Positions 1 through 9,889 of a stretch of DNA of 64,000 nucleotides are shown one piece after another (the stretch's first letter is position 1; each line of letters begins with the position of its first letter). The stretch covers positions 398,501 to 462,500 of the forward strand of contig CAUJNA010001624.1 in assembly GCA_963377175.1 (NCBI GenBank), written 5' to 3'. A program made the position numbers and the translations under genes. This DNA comes from Effrenium voratum (Eukaryota > Sar > Dinophyceae > Suessiales > Symbiodiniaceae). The notes under the pieces are model-generated. The model made no database searches and was not told the origin of the DNA. It saw only the letters and a program-made list of their open reading frames with translations.

Positions 1-170
1 TTAGGGGAGGGGGGCAGGGTGGTTAGGGGAATCAATGGAGAAAAGGGGCTAGCTGGGGGAAGTGCTGTTGAGGGCTGCCTGTTCTGGTTATAAAGATTTC
101 TCAAATCTGTGTTCCCCCTTATTCGTTTTAAAAAGAGGCTTTTTGGGGAGCTATATCTTATTAGGCTCAT
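1..170 (-). repeat. PLV left terminal repeat copy
   Basis: Read on the minus strand, this stretch matches plus-strand 59,575-59,740, including the shared translated motif NQNRQPSTALPPASP. The two copies face opposite ways, as terminal inverted repeats would. The first 29 bases, a G-rich run starting TTAGGGGAGGGGGG, also occur at 59,741-59,770, but flipped relative to the rest of the copy. The window edge hides the real terminus. Confidence 0.55.
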
Positions 171-470
171 AAACTTTTCTGATGGGTTCAATGCGTATGA
201 AAGCGCCTTATCGCCTTTAAACGTTTTGCTGTGTATCTCGTGGTTATACGTTGTAATTGACTTTTCTGGAGTCTTACGCCGACTGACTACATCATGACTA
301 ATAGAAGGTTTCCATTTCCTTTGTAATTCTTTTAAAGCATCACCTTGTTTCAGTCTTCGCCACCCTTCACAACCATTAATGTAAGTAGTGATGATTGAAA
401 CTAAACCTTCAGGTAAGTTAGTCCAATTCTCAACCATGAAGTTATTCTCAGACATTTTACCCTCACTCAT
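1..470 (-). CDS. Hypothetical PLV terminal protein (partial)
   Basis: An open frame of at least 156 codons starts at the ATG at 470 and runs off the left window edge with no stop. The start is supported by the promoter-like motif at 481-510. The N-terminal half (roughly MSEGKMSENN...) resembles nothing I can name. The second half is basic and ends in a proline-rich stretch with NQNRQPSTALPPASP, which is conserved in the second terminus copy near 59.7 kb. The last part runs into G/C-rich terminal sequence, so the true C-terminus is uncertain. It is one of the few left-segment genes with no visible break. Confidence 0.55.
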   Translation of the reverse strand, partial: MSEGKMSENNFMVENWTNLPEGLVSIITTYINGCEGWRRLKQGDALKELQRKWKPSISHDVVSRRKTPEKSITTYNHEIHSKTFKGDKALSYALNPSEKFMSLIRYSSPKSLFLKRIRGNTDLRNLYNQNRQPSTALPPASPFSPLIPLTTLPPSP

Positions 471-480
471 TTTTCTCTTA

Positions 481-510
481 ATATATAAGGTTTTTCTCTT
501 TTAGTAGTTT
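481..510 (-). promoter_or_regulatory. PLV promoter-like motif, class 1
   Basis: On the minus strand this reads AAACTACTAAAAGAGAAAA followed by CCTTATAT, 11-40 bases before the ATG at 470. It is preceded by a CCAACCAGCAACCCC-type stretch that is also seen before the polymerase motif at 41.53 kb. Confidence 0.65.
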
Positions 511-636
511 TGGGTAGGGGTTGCTGGTTGGGCAGTCTGAGTTTCAGGTTTAATTTAAATGTCTTAACCTTCTTGTTAGATTGAAAAACTATGTTTAATC
601 ATATTATAATTGAATAATACCATTAAACTAAATCAC

Positions 637-1125
637 TCACGCTTTCCATACACCTATTCCATCCCACCAGAATTCAACAATTTGCATCTGTCCATCTACT
701 AGACTGTCTTCTTTGTTTAGTTTCCGTATCGCTCCTGATAGTATATAGTGGTTAATAATCATTGCTTCAAACTTTCCATCTCGGTTTAACTTTTTACCAC
801 AGTCTTTTATGATGTCTTCATCTGTTAGGTTTTCATACATTTCATTCATGATGTCAAACCTAGCAAATGAGTATATTGTCATCAAGTTTAATCCGCTATT
901 ATCCCTAAACCTGTTAATGACATCTTCCCAGAATTCACCGTTTTCATCAACTGCGTGCAAAGGGTGTCTTTTGATGAAATCCTTTATTTTGTTCAACTCT
1001 TCTTCTAAATCCTTTCTATAACTGTCATTATCATCATCTTCTTCGTCTGATGGTGTCCAGTTTGATAAGTCGGCAATCACTCCGACAGTTTCTAAATTCA
1101 AGTCCTCTAATCTTATTTCAGCCAT
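637..1125 (-). CDS. Hypothetical acidic PLV protein
   Basis: This is an intact frame of 162 codons with an acidic N-terminal segment (DEEDDDND) and a mixed alpha/beta-looking remainder ending in a Trp-rich tail (EFWWDGIGVWKA). The start is supported by the class 1 promoter-like motif 26-45 bases upstream. I do not recognise the family. It shares its promoter type with the polymerase and the neighbouring terminal gene, so an early or replication-linked role is possible, but that is inference. It is divergent from the integrase gene, which starts about 100 bases away on the other strand. Confidence 0.7.
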   Translation of the reverse strand: MAEIRLEDLNLETVGVIADLSNWTPSDEEDDDNDSYRKDLEEELNKIKDFIKRHPLHAVDENGEFWEDVINRFRDNSGLNLMTIYSFARFDIMNEMYENLTDEDIIKDCGKKLNRDGKFEAMIINHYILSGAIRKLNKEDSLVDGQMQIVEFWWDGIGVWKA

Positions 1126-1150
1126 ATTTTCACTTAATATAACAAGTTAA

Positions 1151-1170
1151 CATTTATTTAAGTAGTTTTT
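1151..1170 (-). promoter_or_regulatory. PLV promoter-like motif, class 1
   Basis: The minus strand reads AAAAACTACTTAAATAAA, 26-45 bases before the ATG at 1125. The core AACTACTTAAA is identical to that before the polymerase and the zinc-finger gene at 14,515. Confidence 0.6.
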
Positions 1171-1213
1171 ATTTTATGTTAAGGGGCGGGGTTTATGCTG
1201 ATAAAAGTTATTT

Positions 1214-1217
1214 TCTA
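1214..1217 (+). promoter_or_regulatory. TCTA motif before integrase
   Basis: TCTAA lies 17 bases before the integrase ATG in an AT-rich context. It belongs to the recurrent TCTA class seen before many genes of this virus. Confidence 0.4.
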
Positions 1218-1230
1218 ACAATTTAATATA

Positions 1231-2114
1231 ATGGCGAGATTAACAAAAGACCAAGTAATCAGCAACATCTATTACGACTTAGACGAGGGTTTCGGAAGCA
1301 CACAAGCGACACACAAGAAGGCAAAGGAAGAAGACCCAACAATAACATTAGACGATGTAAAGTCTTTCTTAAAGAAACAACCAAATAAACAAATCAAAAA
1401 TTATAGAGGCACCAATTCCTACACCGCACCGTTTGCCAGATATGAATACCAAATAGACATAATGCACATGACACCGCTTATTAAGGATAAAGACACACCA
1501 GAGTTTGCTTTAGTTGTAATTGATATTTTCAGTAAATTAGCGGATGTAGTGCCTATGTTCAATAGAGATGGTGAAAGTGTTGAGAAAGCATGAAGAGCAA
1601 GTTTTAGAAAGATGGGCTATCCTATGTCTGTGTATTCTGATTTTTTGAAAGTGAGGGAATAAACCACATTGTCACTAAGACCCACGCAAATGTAGCCGAG
1701 CGTTTTATTAGGACGATGAAAAACAAAATTCGCAATAGAGTTAGGCTTAACAACAAGAAATGGACCGACGCCCTATCACCAGCATTGAAACAGTATAACA
1801 GCACATCACACTCATCAACAAGGATGACACCGACCGAAGCACACAAGGACGACAATGAAATAAATGTAAAGGTCAATCTGAAACTACGAGAAAAAAAAAG
1901 AAAGTATCCCAGAATAGAGGAGAACGACAAGGTAGAAGTGTTCCAAAAGAAAAGGGGTAATTACACCGGCAGAAAGGAGTATAACTCTAAATGGTCTAAT
2001 AAAATGTTCAATGTTGATAAAATTGAATATGATATTATGGGTAATAAAACTTACAAAGTAGCAGGAATAAGCAAACCGCTTTTGAGACACGACATTTTGT
2101 TCGTTAATGATTAA
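1231..2114 (+). pseudogene. Retroviral-type (rve) integrase, broken
   Basis: The product is the DDE integrase that inserts Polinton-type genomes. The first frame (1231-1593) contains the first catalytic Asp in YQIDIMHM and the beta-strand ALVVIDIFSKLADVVPM. It is cut by an in-frame TGA at 1591. The frame reopens and reaches the second Asp (VYSD, near 1639). Reading then shifts frame into a segment with the catalytic Glu (NVAERFIRTMKNK). The second Asp and the Glu are about 20 residues apart, where this family has about 35, so roughly 15 residues are deleted as well. The C-terminal part (1716-2114) contains the SH3-like DNA-binding region (DKVEVFQKKRGNYTGR). With a stop, a frameshift and a deletion in the catalytic core, it cannot be active. 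Confidence 0.88.
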
Positions 2115-2496
2115 ACGTATTTCTTAGTGTCTTCGTTATACTTGACTTGATAGTAATCCAGACTTGGTTGTTTAGGTTATTTTATGACTTTTCATTAAGT
2201 TTTTTAACATAAAGGTTTCGTTTATTTTTGTATTCGCTACTGTCTCTACCAACATCAACCTTTGACTGATAATTATATATAATTATTATTGTAGTTGTTG
2301 AAAGTTGGTTTGCTTTCCAATTTGTTCGCTATTCTGTCTAAATTCCGCGCTATTAAGTCAAACTGTCAGTGACATCATCAACAAGCTCTGTCATATGTTT
2401 TAGCATTTTTCAATCTTTTCCTCCATATATACTAAATTATAAAACTAAACTTTTAAAACTAGATGTTGCAATTATGTTAAATCTACTCTTTAAATA
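2115..2496. other. Spacer, no gene seen
   Basis: This AT-rich spacer lies between the integrase end and a small minus-strand gene. I see no supported open frame or conserved motif in it. Confidence 0.5.
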
Positions 2497-2640
2497 CTAC
2501 TTTTTCATCATTTCACGTATAGTTTCCTGTGTTTCGTTATCACCCTTATCGGACGGTGATGCATGCCTTGCCCATTTGATAGCAATATTATGAACATCTG
2601 TTTCTAAGCTGATACTGTCTTTAGTTTTATCAATATTCAT
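2497..2640 (-). CDS. Small hypothetical PLV protein
   Basis: This frame of 47 codons (start MNIDKTKDSIS, end EMMKK) is intact. Its ATG overlaps the stop of the upstream zinc-ribbon gene in an ATGA arrangement, which argues that both are real and co-transcribed. It contains IAIKWARHASPSDKG and an acidic tail. The family is not recognised. Confidence 0.45.
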   Translation of the reverse strand: MNIDKTKDSISLETDVHNIAIKWARHASPSDKGDNETQETIREMMKK

Positions 2641-3007
2641 TTACTTATTTTGAAACTTGTTGGAACACACGAGCATTTACAATTTCCTTTCTTTTGTATT
2701 TCTAATTCATGTTTGATTTCTAACATCTTTTTACACATCGGACAAGCAAACTCAATAACTGATGTTTATTTAACAACTTCTGCTTTTTCTTCATCAGTTG
2801 AAGAAACAACTGGTTCTGTCTTATTCATTTCTTTCTTCCCATTCATATTGATATTTACATTTTCATTTTTGATATATTGTATCACAAACTGAATTAATTC
2901 TAGTGAATAATAACAGCATTTTTAATTTTATTATCAGTTATAACAACTTGTTCTATATTCTCTACTTCATCTATTAGATCAATATAACCTGAATAACTTC
3001 TATTCAT
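2637..3007 (-). pseudogene. Zinc-ribbon-like PLV protein, broken
   Basis: Reading from the ATG at 3007, the product begins MNRSYSGYIDLIDEVENIEQ. It then needs a frame change near 2905 to continue through a Lys/Asn/Glu-rich middle. An in-frame TAA follows EEKAEVVK. The same frame then goes on to a cysteine cluster (CPMC ... CKCSC) that looks like a zinc ribbon and ends at the TGA overlapping the next ATG. The cluster suggests a small nucleic-acid-binding or structural zinc protein; no family is assigned. One frameshift and one stop indicate decay. Confidence 0.45.
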
Positions 3008-3304
3008 ATAAATAATAAGATGAAATATATATATATATATATTTTTAAAAATAATTTTTTGAACTTATTAACTCATGCATGGCAGAATATTTGGAGGGCA
3101 CAACCACAACAATGGAGTTTTCTTCGCACTGGACAACGCAAGCAAGGTTCAAACTAATTCAAACTAATTAGTCTCAATGCGTATGATTGAAGTTGATGAA
3201 AGAGCCCGTTCTACTACGATAGACCCCATTCATATCATAGCAATGCTTTCATACAATAAATAATACTAAATTATGTTCTAAATATATTGAATATTACTTT
3301 TATT
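3008..3304. other. Spacer with traces of short frames
   Basis: Short frames start at 3075 and 3079 and are closed by stops near 3165. A tandem duplication CAAACTAATT CAAACTAATT sits at their end, and an open stretch continues to about 3260. This could be a ruined small gene, but I cannot support one. Confidence 0.3.
3277..3280 (+). promoter_or_regulatory. TCTA motif before ATPase
   Basis: TTCTAAATATATTG lies 28 bases before the ATPase ATG at 3305 and is one of the recurrent TCTA sites. Confidence 0.45.
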
Positions 3305-4037
3305 ATGCCTGATGTAAAACCAATTGATGAAATCAAATATGACTTTAAGCAAACTAAGCAGGAGGTTGTCCCTAAATTACCGATGAGAGCGATGATTGTA
3401 GGTCCGTCTGGTTCTGAAAAATCAACTTTACTTGTATCAATGATACTTGATATTTATGGAGGAGCAATTGAAAGAATTTTTATCTGGTCGCCATCAGTAA
3501 ATTTAGATAGTATTTGGTTGCCTGTGAAAAAAATACATTAAAGAAGGCTTAAAAGTCGATGCTCATAAAGAACCGTGTTGGTGGGATGAGTTCAATGTTG
3601 AAGATTTAGAAAGAGTTATAGAAACTCAAAATAAAATAAGTGAATACCAGAAAAAACAAGGAATGAAGAAGTTATTTAATATATTAGTTAAATTGGATGA
3701 TGTATCTGATAACCCAGCAATAACAAGAAATAACAAATTGTTAAATTCTTTATTTTGTAGAGGTCGTCATAGCGGAGTATCAACACTTGTAAGTCTTCAA
3801 AAATCATCAACCGTACCACAAATTATTAGAGTAAATATAAGTCATGTGTTTTATTATAAAGTTAGAAATTTCAAAGAAATTGAAATATTGCAACATGAAT
3901 TATCAGCAATTGTTCGAAGCGATAATTTACACGAAAGCAAGAAACTAATTTATAAAATATATGAGACCGCCACTGATGAACCACATAGTTTTTTATATAT
4001 TCACCTTTTAGAAAAGAACCCCCAAAAATGTTTATGA
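3305..4037 (+). pseudogene. FtsK/HerA-type DNA packaging ATPase, broken
   Basis: This is the genome-packaging ATPase (A32-like, FtsK-HerA superfamily) that pumps DNA into the capsid. The Walker A loop reads GPSGSEKST: the position that is normally Gly before Lys is Glu, which should damage nucleotide binding. Walker B is ILVKLDDVSDN, followed by RGRHSGVSTLVSLQ, typical of viral packaging ATPases. A run of seven A near 3530 shifts the frame: with one A fewer, reading continues as YIKEGLKVD into the second half. The total of about 243 residues is normal. Homopolymer error could explain the shift, but not the Glu substitution. Confidence 0.85.
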
Positions 4038-4123
4038 ATAAGTTTTCACATCATCTAAGAATATCTGATAAATAATATTTAAAGATATATCCTATATAAT
4101 ATTCTACAACGCCTAAAAAGGTA

Positions 4124-4875
4124 ATGGACTATTCTAATACTTATTTTTTAAAATTGTTTGTAAAAATTTAAGTATCAAAGACTGTTATGTTGGACATACT
4201 ACACATTTTGTTAAACACAAATGTGCTCATAAAAATAATACTGAGAAAGAAAACGGTGAAAACTACAATCAATGTGTATATCGATTTATTCGTGAAAATG
4301 GAGGATGGAATATTTTTGGAATGGTTTTAACAACTAATTTGAAATGTGAAAACCGTTTAGAAGCATCAATGAAAGAAAGAGAATATAAAGAACAACTAAA
4401 AGCGACTTTAAATCAACTAAATCCAATAGCAACAGATGAAGACAGATTAGAGCAAGCAGAAAAGTATAATGAATGGAAAAAGGAAGACAGAAAACAAAAT
4501 CCTGACAAATACAAAGAAAGAGACAAAGCAAAATACTAGAAGTTTAGTCATAAAATGAAAGAACATGCACGAGAAAGATGCTGGTTAAAACATGATGAAA
4601 ATAATGAAGCGAAGAAAGACAAATACCATAATCACGGAGGGAAAGAGAAAAACTCAATACAATGTAAAAAATATAGAGAAGAACATAAGGAAGAAGTAAA
4701 GCTAATGATGAAAAACTGGTATAATAATACGAAAGAAGAAATTGAATGTGAATGTGGTCAAAAGTTATTGAACCATAACCTACCAAAACATATACCAAGG
4801 AGAAAACACCAAGCATATCTAAACTCAATACAACAACCAGAAGAGACACCAGAACAAATTACAAATAATGAATAA
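4124..4875 (+). pseudogene. GIY-YIG endonuclease with C-terminal zinc motif, broken
   Basis: Start MDYSNTYFLKLFVKI is followed by a one-base frame change near 4165. Then comes the nuclease core CYVGHTTHF...HK, FIRENGGW and a Glu/Arg-rich helix (CENRLEASMKEREY), the hallmarks of GIY-YIG nucleases. A TAG at 4537 interrupts the same frame, which continues to a Lys/Glu-rich linker and a terminal zinc knuckle (IECECGQKLLNHNLPKH). Related nucleases in PLVs and giant viruses have this layout of nuclease, charged linker and Cys/His end. It may act as a homing-type or recombination nuclease. Two separate lesions suggest real decay. Confidence 0.75.
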
Positions 4876-4908
4876 AGATATTCTATTTTCATACAATATA
4901 CTAATATG

Positions 4909-5120
4909 AATGCAGTGGATTTTATCATAGAGGAGAATATAAGTTTCATTGTAAATCTTGGATACATACACTTTATAAGGTATTGAAAAGAAGAGCGACC
5001 GACGAGGAATTATTAAGATTTCAAAATTGTTTTTGTGATGAAGAGGATTTAATAAATGAGACAAGTAGCACTGTTTCTACCACAACACCTAAAAGTGAAA
5101 ACAGTGTTATAAGTAATTAA
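4909..5120 (+). pseudogene. Degraded hypothetical PLV frame
   Basis: An open stretch with no usable ATG reads ECSGFYHRGEYKFHC, then a basic segment and a Thr/Ser-rich tail, and stops at 5120. The ATG at 4907 is in another frame, so a lost start or a frameshift is likely. The family is not recognised; the Cys/His spacing weakly suggests a zinc-binding end. Confidence 0.3.
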
Positions 5121-5140
5121 TATATTAATCATATTATAGA

Positions 5141-5449
5141 ATGTTCAGAATGATACAAGAAAGAAGATACGAAGAACCAATAAGGTTTTTCGGTGATGAT
5201 GTACCAAAACAGACTCAAGAATATACGAAGCAAAGACTACTACAATTAGTTGAGTGCGAATGCGGTGAAATTTGTTTAATGAAGGATGCGTATGACCACA
5301 TTAGTGGTATTTGTCATATTACTTTTAAGGAAGAAGAAAGAAGAAGGAAAGAATTAGAAGAACATTTACGCATAGAAAATGATACTGGTAGTGAAGATGA
5401 AAGTGAAAATTATAGTGATGGTGGTTCAACAAGAGTGCCGGATGATTAA
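5141..5449 (+). CDS. Small zinc-knuckle PLV protein
   Basis: This intact frame of 102 codons contains LVECECGEICLMKDAYDHISGICH, split here as VECECGE and DHISGICH, which resembles the terminal zinc knuckle of the GIY-YIG gene just upstream. An acidic Ser/Glu-rich tail follows. It may be a stand-alone zinc protein derived from, or parallel to, the nuclease C-terminus. The start follows a TATATTAATC stretch; no TCTA site is visible. Function is unknown. Confidence 0.55.
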   Translation: MFRMIQERRYEEPIRFFGDDVPKQTQEYTKQRLLQLVECECGEICLMKDAYDHISGICHITFKEEERRRKELEEHLRIENDTGSEDESENYSDGGSTRVPDD

Positions 5450-5694
5450 TTAATGATATTAATTTTACATGTTAATATTATTGAGTAAAACAAACTATAA
5501 TTGCAAATTTGCACTGGCAACCTATAGATTAATTTGTCAGATTGTTCTTTTTCTAGTTTCTTTAATCGTTCGCTCATTTGCTTAATTGCTTTCAACTGTA
5601 ATTTATCAATATTACTTATATCTAATTGTTCTACATCAATATCATTGAGTTTATCAATATTTGAAGTTTCAACATTACTATTTGAATTACCCAT
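5446..5694 (-). CDS. Hypothetical coiled-coil PLV protein
   Basis: This frame of 82 codons starts MGNSNSNVETSN, a possible N-myristoylation start, and has a heptad-like Leu/Ile/Lys pattern (AIKQMSERLKKLEKEQ). The final residues (YSIILTCKINIIN) look like read-through into an AT-rich spacer, so the end may be shifted. It lies directly downstream of the fibre gene and has its own TCTA site. The family is not recognised. Confidence 0.5.
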   Translation of the reverse strand: MGNSNSNVETSNIDKLNDIDVEQLDISNIDKLQLKAIKQMSERLKKLEKEQSDKLIYRLPVQICNYSLFYSIILTCKINIIN

Positions 5695-5701
5695 ATTATA
5701 T

Positions 5702-8038
5702 TATTATTTAGACTTTTCTTTTTGAATTCCTTAATTTCTTTTTCAAGTTTATCTATTTTATCATTCAGCTCTAATACTGCCTTATGAACCAACACAGGCA
5801 GTACTAAATAATTCAATCCTAAATACTCTTTATCTTTACATACAATATTGTCAAACTCTTTCGGAATTGCTTTTAATACTCCGTCAGCGATATATCCTAT
5901 ATGTGTTTTACCGCCATCGTTTGTATCGTGTCTCTTAAATTTCTTCGGTTTAAAAATTGTTTTATAATATTCATGCAGATAGATTTGACATTGTTTATGT
6001 CATATTTCAACCGTGAATCAGATGAATCAACGAATGTTCCGTTAATGGTTACTGTCGTTGCTGTTAAATCTATATTAGTTCCTGTTGATGGTTCAAGTGT
6101 ATTACATAACATTTTTTCGTTCCAGCAACTGTTACATTTTCATTAAAAGTTGATGAAGCATTATTTGTCAAACTTCTTATCAATAGATAATAAAACTGAA
6201 GGTGTAGTTGAACTATCTGAAACTCTAAACGCTGTATTTGATGTTCTGAATATTGCATCAATTGTAGATAAATTAGTTCCATCATGATAAGTTGATATTT
6301 CACTTGTTCCCATTAATATATCTGTTCCAGTAGTCATTGAAATATTATTCAAAAATGAAACCGTTGTTAAATTGAATGATTGAACAGTATTAGTTGATAA
6401 ATATGCGTTTTGAACTGCAAAATTGGTATCAACGGTTACTAATGTTCCACCATTAGGCGCTATATGATTACTTCTTAATGCTCCACCGGTTTTAACATAA
6501 ACATCGTCTGCAAATAAATTACCCATAAAATCAGCAGTGCTTGTGTTAAAAGTCCATCCGGTAGAAATATTAACAGCTCCAACGATGTTAGATTGAACGG
6601 CAGGGTCTCCACAAATGAACCTAATTGAAGAATTCGCGTCAGTATTTCTCATATCAAAAGATGAAAAAAACACTAACATATCTGTATAATTCACCGTTTG
6701 TATCACTTGCTAATTTACCATCAGTACCAATATTAACATTATTACAATTAACATATATAAACCTTCTATGTGCACCTGCTACTGATTGAGCGGTGGTATC
6801 TATTTTGTCTAACTTTTGACCTAATGATGTATCCTGTGAATTATTGCTAGTAATTAATGCAACAATTGTATTTGTAAATAATCGTATTTGTATTTCCTGT
6901 TATCAATCCTGCTAAATTATCCGATTGTAAAACATAACGCGCATCAGAACCAGTTATATCTAAAATAGACGAACAAGAAAATAAACCTGATACTTGTTAA
7001 ATTACTCAATATTGTAGTATTATGATTCAATATTATTTTATCATATTGAACAGTTGAAGAATTATGAATTTCTACATCACCAAAACCTTGTTGAGTTAAA
7101 ATATCGTTGAACCTGTTAAACTTACATAAGTATAACTATCAAAATAATTGTTATACATTTCAAAGAAATTATTATAATTTCCAAATTCTGCTATATTGAA
7201 AGTTGCAGTAGTTGTAATATTATGTAGTAATGTATTATTTAATATTGATGTATCTAACTTTTCTGATAATAAATTATTAGTTGATGTTTTATTACAATAT
7301 AAATTACTATCAAATGAACCTCTGTTCTGTAAATCTGATATTGCAGTAATATGTGAATTTATTGTGCTAATTAATCCTGTTATTAAATTAGAATTAGAAC
7401 TAATATCATTAAAATTAGATGTCATAGTAGATTTTTTTAAATGTGAATTTGAAGAAATATTAACAAAAATTTGTATTAATTAAATTAGGATTAGAGCTAC
7501 TATTTTGAAAATTGGTTGTTGTTGTAGAATTTAAACTATTTATTAAATGTGTAGTAGATGAAATAGTATTATTATTATTTGTATTAATCAAATTAGTATT
7601 AGAACTAATATTATTACAATGTGTTGTTGATGAAGCATGTAAATTATTTATTAAATGTGTATTTGATGAAATATTATCAAAATTTGTATTTGAAGTTAAT
7701 GTTAGATTACTTATTAAAAATGTATTTGATGAGACATTAACTAAGTTACTTGCTATGGTTGCTGTATTGTTTTGAATGAAATAAGCAATTGAACTAGTAT
7801 TATTTGATGATACATAAACTTCTGTCTTATTGTATGATTGAGTTATATCATAAAAGTTGCTATCAATCTGTGCTTTTGTGTAAGTATCTACTTCGTCTGC
7901 TTTGTTGTTGAGTAAATCAATTATATCTGATTGATTAGTGTAAATGTTTCTAACGTTTGTCACCCCACTTGTAGAATTGATTTCGCTAATTGTATGCGCT
8001 ACAACACTTTCAAAGTTTGTTAAATGTATTGAAGGCAT
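5702..8038 (-). pseudogene. Fibre protein with S74 intramolecular chaperone, broken
   Basis: This is a long, trimeric-fibre-like gene. The N-terminus (MPSIHLTNFESVVAH) is followed by NKADEVDTYTKAQID, a repeat style typical of phage and PLV fibres, then many Asn/Ser-rich repeats (ISSNTHLINN), and a beta-rich shaft (about 7100-6160). The C-terminal S74 chaperone follows: SDSRLKYDI has the Ser and Lys, five apart, that form the self-cleavage dyad in this family. Further on come HIGYIAD-type remnants and a terminal coiled coil (ELNDKIDKLEKEIKEF). It probably binds the host or helper surface. At least five frame changes (around 7430, 7090, 6710, 6160 and 5890) break it. The likely natural stop is near 5702. 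Confidence 0.75.
5708..5712 (-). promoter_or_regulatory. TCTAA motif before coiled-coil gene
   Basis: The minus strand reads TCTAAATAATAATATAATATGG, here given as TCTAA plus an AT spacer to the ATG at 5694, 18 bases away. It overlaps the end of the fibre gene. Confidence 0.45.
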
Positions 8039-8051
8039 TAAATATTGATAG

Positions 8052-8055
8052 TAGA
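8052..8055 (-). promoter_or_regulatory. TCTA motif before fibre gene
   Basis: The minus strand has TTCTAC 17 bases before the MPSIHL start at 8038. Confidence 0.4.
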
Positions 8056-8098
8056 AAATGATAACATTTATTTTTAATATTTTCATTTTTACTTATTC

Positions 8099-9476
8099 TT
8101 AACCAAGTATCTGAACTCCAGCGTCTCTAATACTTAATATTTGTTCTGATACTAATGTTATGTAAATTGAATCTGGCATCAAAGCAGTAATCATAGAACC
8201 AGACGGATTGACACGAATTAATAGTTGCTGTCCTGACTTGGTATTTATCTCAGTATAACTACTATCTGGCACTTTTTCCATATTCATTGCAAAGATGAAC
8301 TTATTTGATTTATACTGATTAAATTCAATAGATAAATGATGCTGATGAAATAAAGGAAAATTCAATGCTTTTCGTAAATAATAGAACGCTTGTGTTATGC
8401 TCTTACAAGGATTTTCCGGAAATAGTATTGAACCGAGTTGTAATTGGAATTCTAAATCAAGGTCAGGGTCATAATTTCCAGTGGCAGTATAAGTAATACG
8501 ACTCATAGGAGTTGTATTCTTTATGAACTTCCGTGCTTGCTCCTGTAAGGTCTGCTTTACCGAACGTGATGAAAGCTGCAGCAAGTTTAGATACAGAACG
8601 AACAACAGTTGTATTAATGGATGACTGACCGACAACAGAATTAGACTGACAAATATAAGTATTATAAGTTATAGGCAATTCTTTTCCATCAAGTAGATGG
8701 GCGACATATTTATTATGTAAATCATTATCAAGGCCCACCACATCACATTCAAGGAAGCAATTATTTAGTTCGAATTGTCCGCTCGTGTTTTTGTAAGTTT
8801 CAGAGCCATCATTGCTAGGGAAACCAGAAGAAACACCGGGTTCAACAATACAATCAAGGAAGTTTGAAACCAGTTCAAGTTCTAAAACAAGAGGACAAGC
8901 TTTTAAAGGAATATACTTAAATTGATTGAATAAACCCAGCATTGGTTTAAATCCTACAACCATTTTTGATTGAAAGCCCGGAATAGTTCCACTGTCATAA
9001 GCAGTTCCAATAGCACCAGTTGTAGCGCTTGCTACTCTTTGTGTTAAATCGTCATCAAATCTATAACCAAAACTCTGGGCATCTTCATTATCACGAGCAC
9101 CCTTAGACACTAAGCAACTCATCATTTGATGATTTCTGTTGTAGTAATCAATGTCTTCAACAAGTTGATTACCAGCAATTAACCGTGCTCTTCTAAAGAA
9201 GGAATAAGCAGGAGACAGAGGTCGTAACCGTTTGTTGTTTGTAGCATCCTTGTTTTCAACATTGAAATAAACCATCACTGATTGAGGGTCTAACCAACTA
9301 TTATCTTCGGAATTCAAAGCGATTTTCAATACACGATTACCTGATGAAGGAATATAAACATTTGAACCAGACGGGAAGAACGAAACGCTACGACGCTCAT
9401 TTATATAACTTGCACCGTTATTTAATTTGAATGAGAGGTTGTCAATTAGAATATCTTCAGCACTAAAAGCTTCCAT
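8099..9476 (-). pseudogene. Major capsid protein (double jelly roll), frameshifted
   Basis: This is the PLV major capsid protein. The start MEAFSAEDILIDNLSF follows a TCTAA/TATATATA region. The first 320 or so residues include SGSNVYIPSSGNRVLKI, FNVENKDATNN and FFRRARLIAGNQLVEDIDYYN. A single frame change near 8520 leads to the second jelly roll (PMSRITYTATGNYDPDLDLEF). The end, SEQILSIRDAGVQILG, is the kind of C-terminus I associate with Polinton/PLV capsid proteins. About 459 residues in all is a plausible length. Only one lesion is visible, so this is one of the best preserved hallmark genes. Confidence 0.85.
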
Positions 9477-9496
9477 TGCTATATATATAATCTAAT

Positions 9497-9501
9497 TTAG
9501 A
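9497..9501 (-). promoter_or_regulatory. TCTAA motif before capsid gene
   Basis: The minus strand shows TCTAAATTAGATTATATATATAG, of which TCTAA begins 25 bases before the capsid ATG at 9476. A TATATATA stretch sits between them. Confidence 0.5.
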
Positions 9502-9679
9502 AATAATTAAAACTAAATTGATACATTTATCCATTTACAAAACATATATAAACCATACTTTATATATGTTTTACAAATTGAAGAAAAATGTAATTTCATT
9601 AATTTCTAAAACATAATTAAGAATTATGTTTTACAAATTGAATAGTTTCGTATTATCCTTTTGATTAAAATTATTATTT

Positions 9680-9850
9680 TTAAATATTTCCATTTTCTTT
9701 TCTTAATCTTATCTTCAACTGGATTATTCCCTTTTCTTTCTCCATTACTAATTCTCTAATTTCATCATATGAACTTTTCCTATACTTTTCATTTTCATTC
9801 TTAATCATATCATCTGTTGTTTCATTGTCATATTTCTTTTGCTGTATCAT
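9680..9850 (-). CDS. Small charged hypothetical protein
   Basis: This intact 56-codon frame starts MIQQKKYDNETTDDM and is rich in Lys and Glu, with a likely helical C-terminal half (IRELVMEKEKGIIQLKIRL). It lies between the capsid gene and a small zinc protein, all on the same strand. The family is not recognised. Confidence 0.35.
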   Translation of the reverse strand: MIQQKKYDNETTDDMIKNENEKYRKSSYDEIRELVMEKEKGIIQLKIRLRKENGNI

Positions 9851-9889
9851 GATTATAATATGAAAATAATTGTATATGTTTTCTTTTTA

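Noticed and set aside
109..297. Plus-strand frame of 62 codons at the left edge
   Set aside because: It lies antisense to the better supported terminal gene (1-470, minus), which has a promoter-like motif and a conserved counterpart near 59.7 kb.
1231..2114. Stop-codon reassignment or programmed frameshifting to explain broken viral genes
   Set aside because: TGA, TAG and TAA all interrupt genes, frame changes go both ways at many sites, and a catalytic segment of the integrase is missing; decay is simpler.
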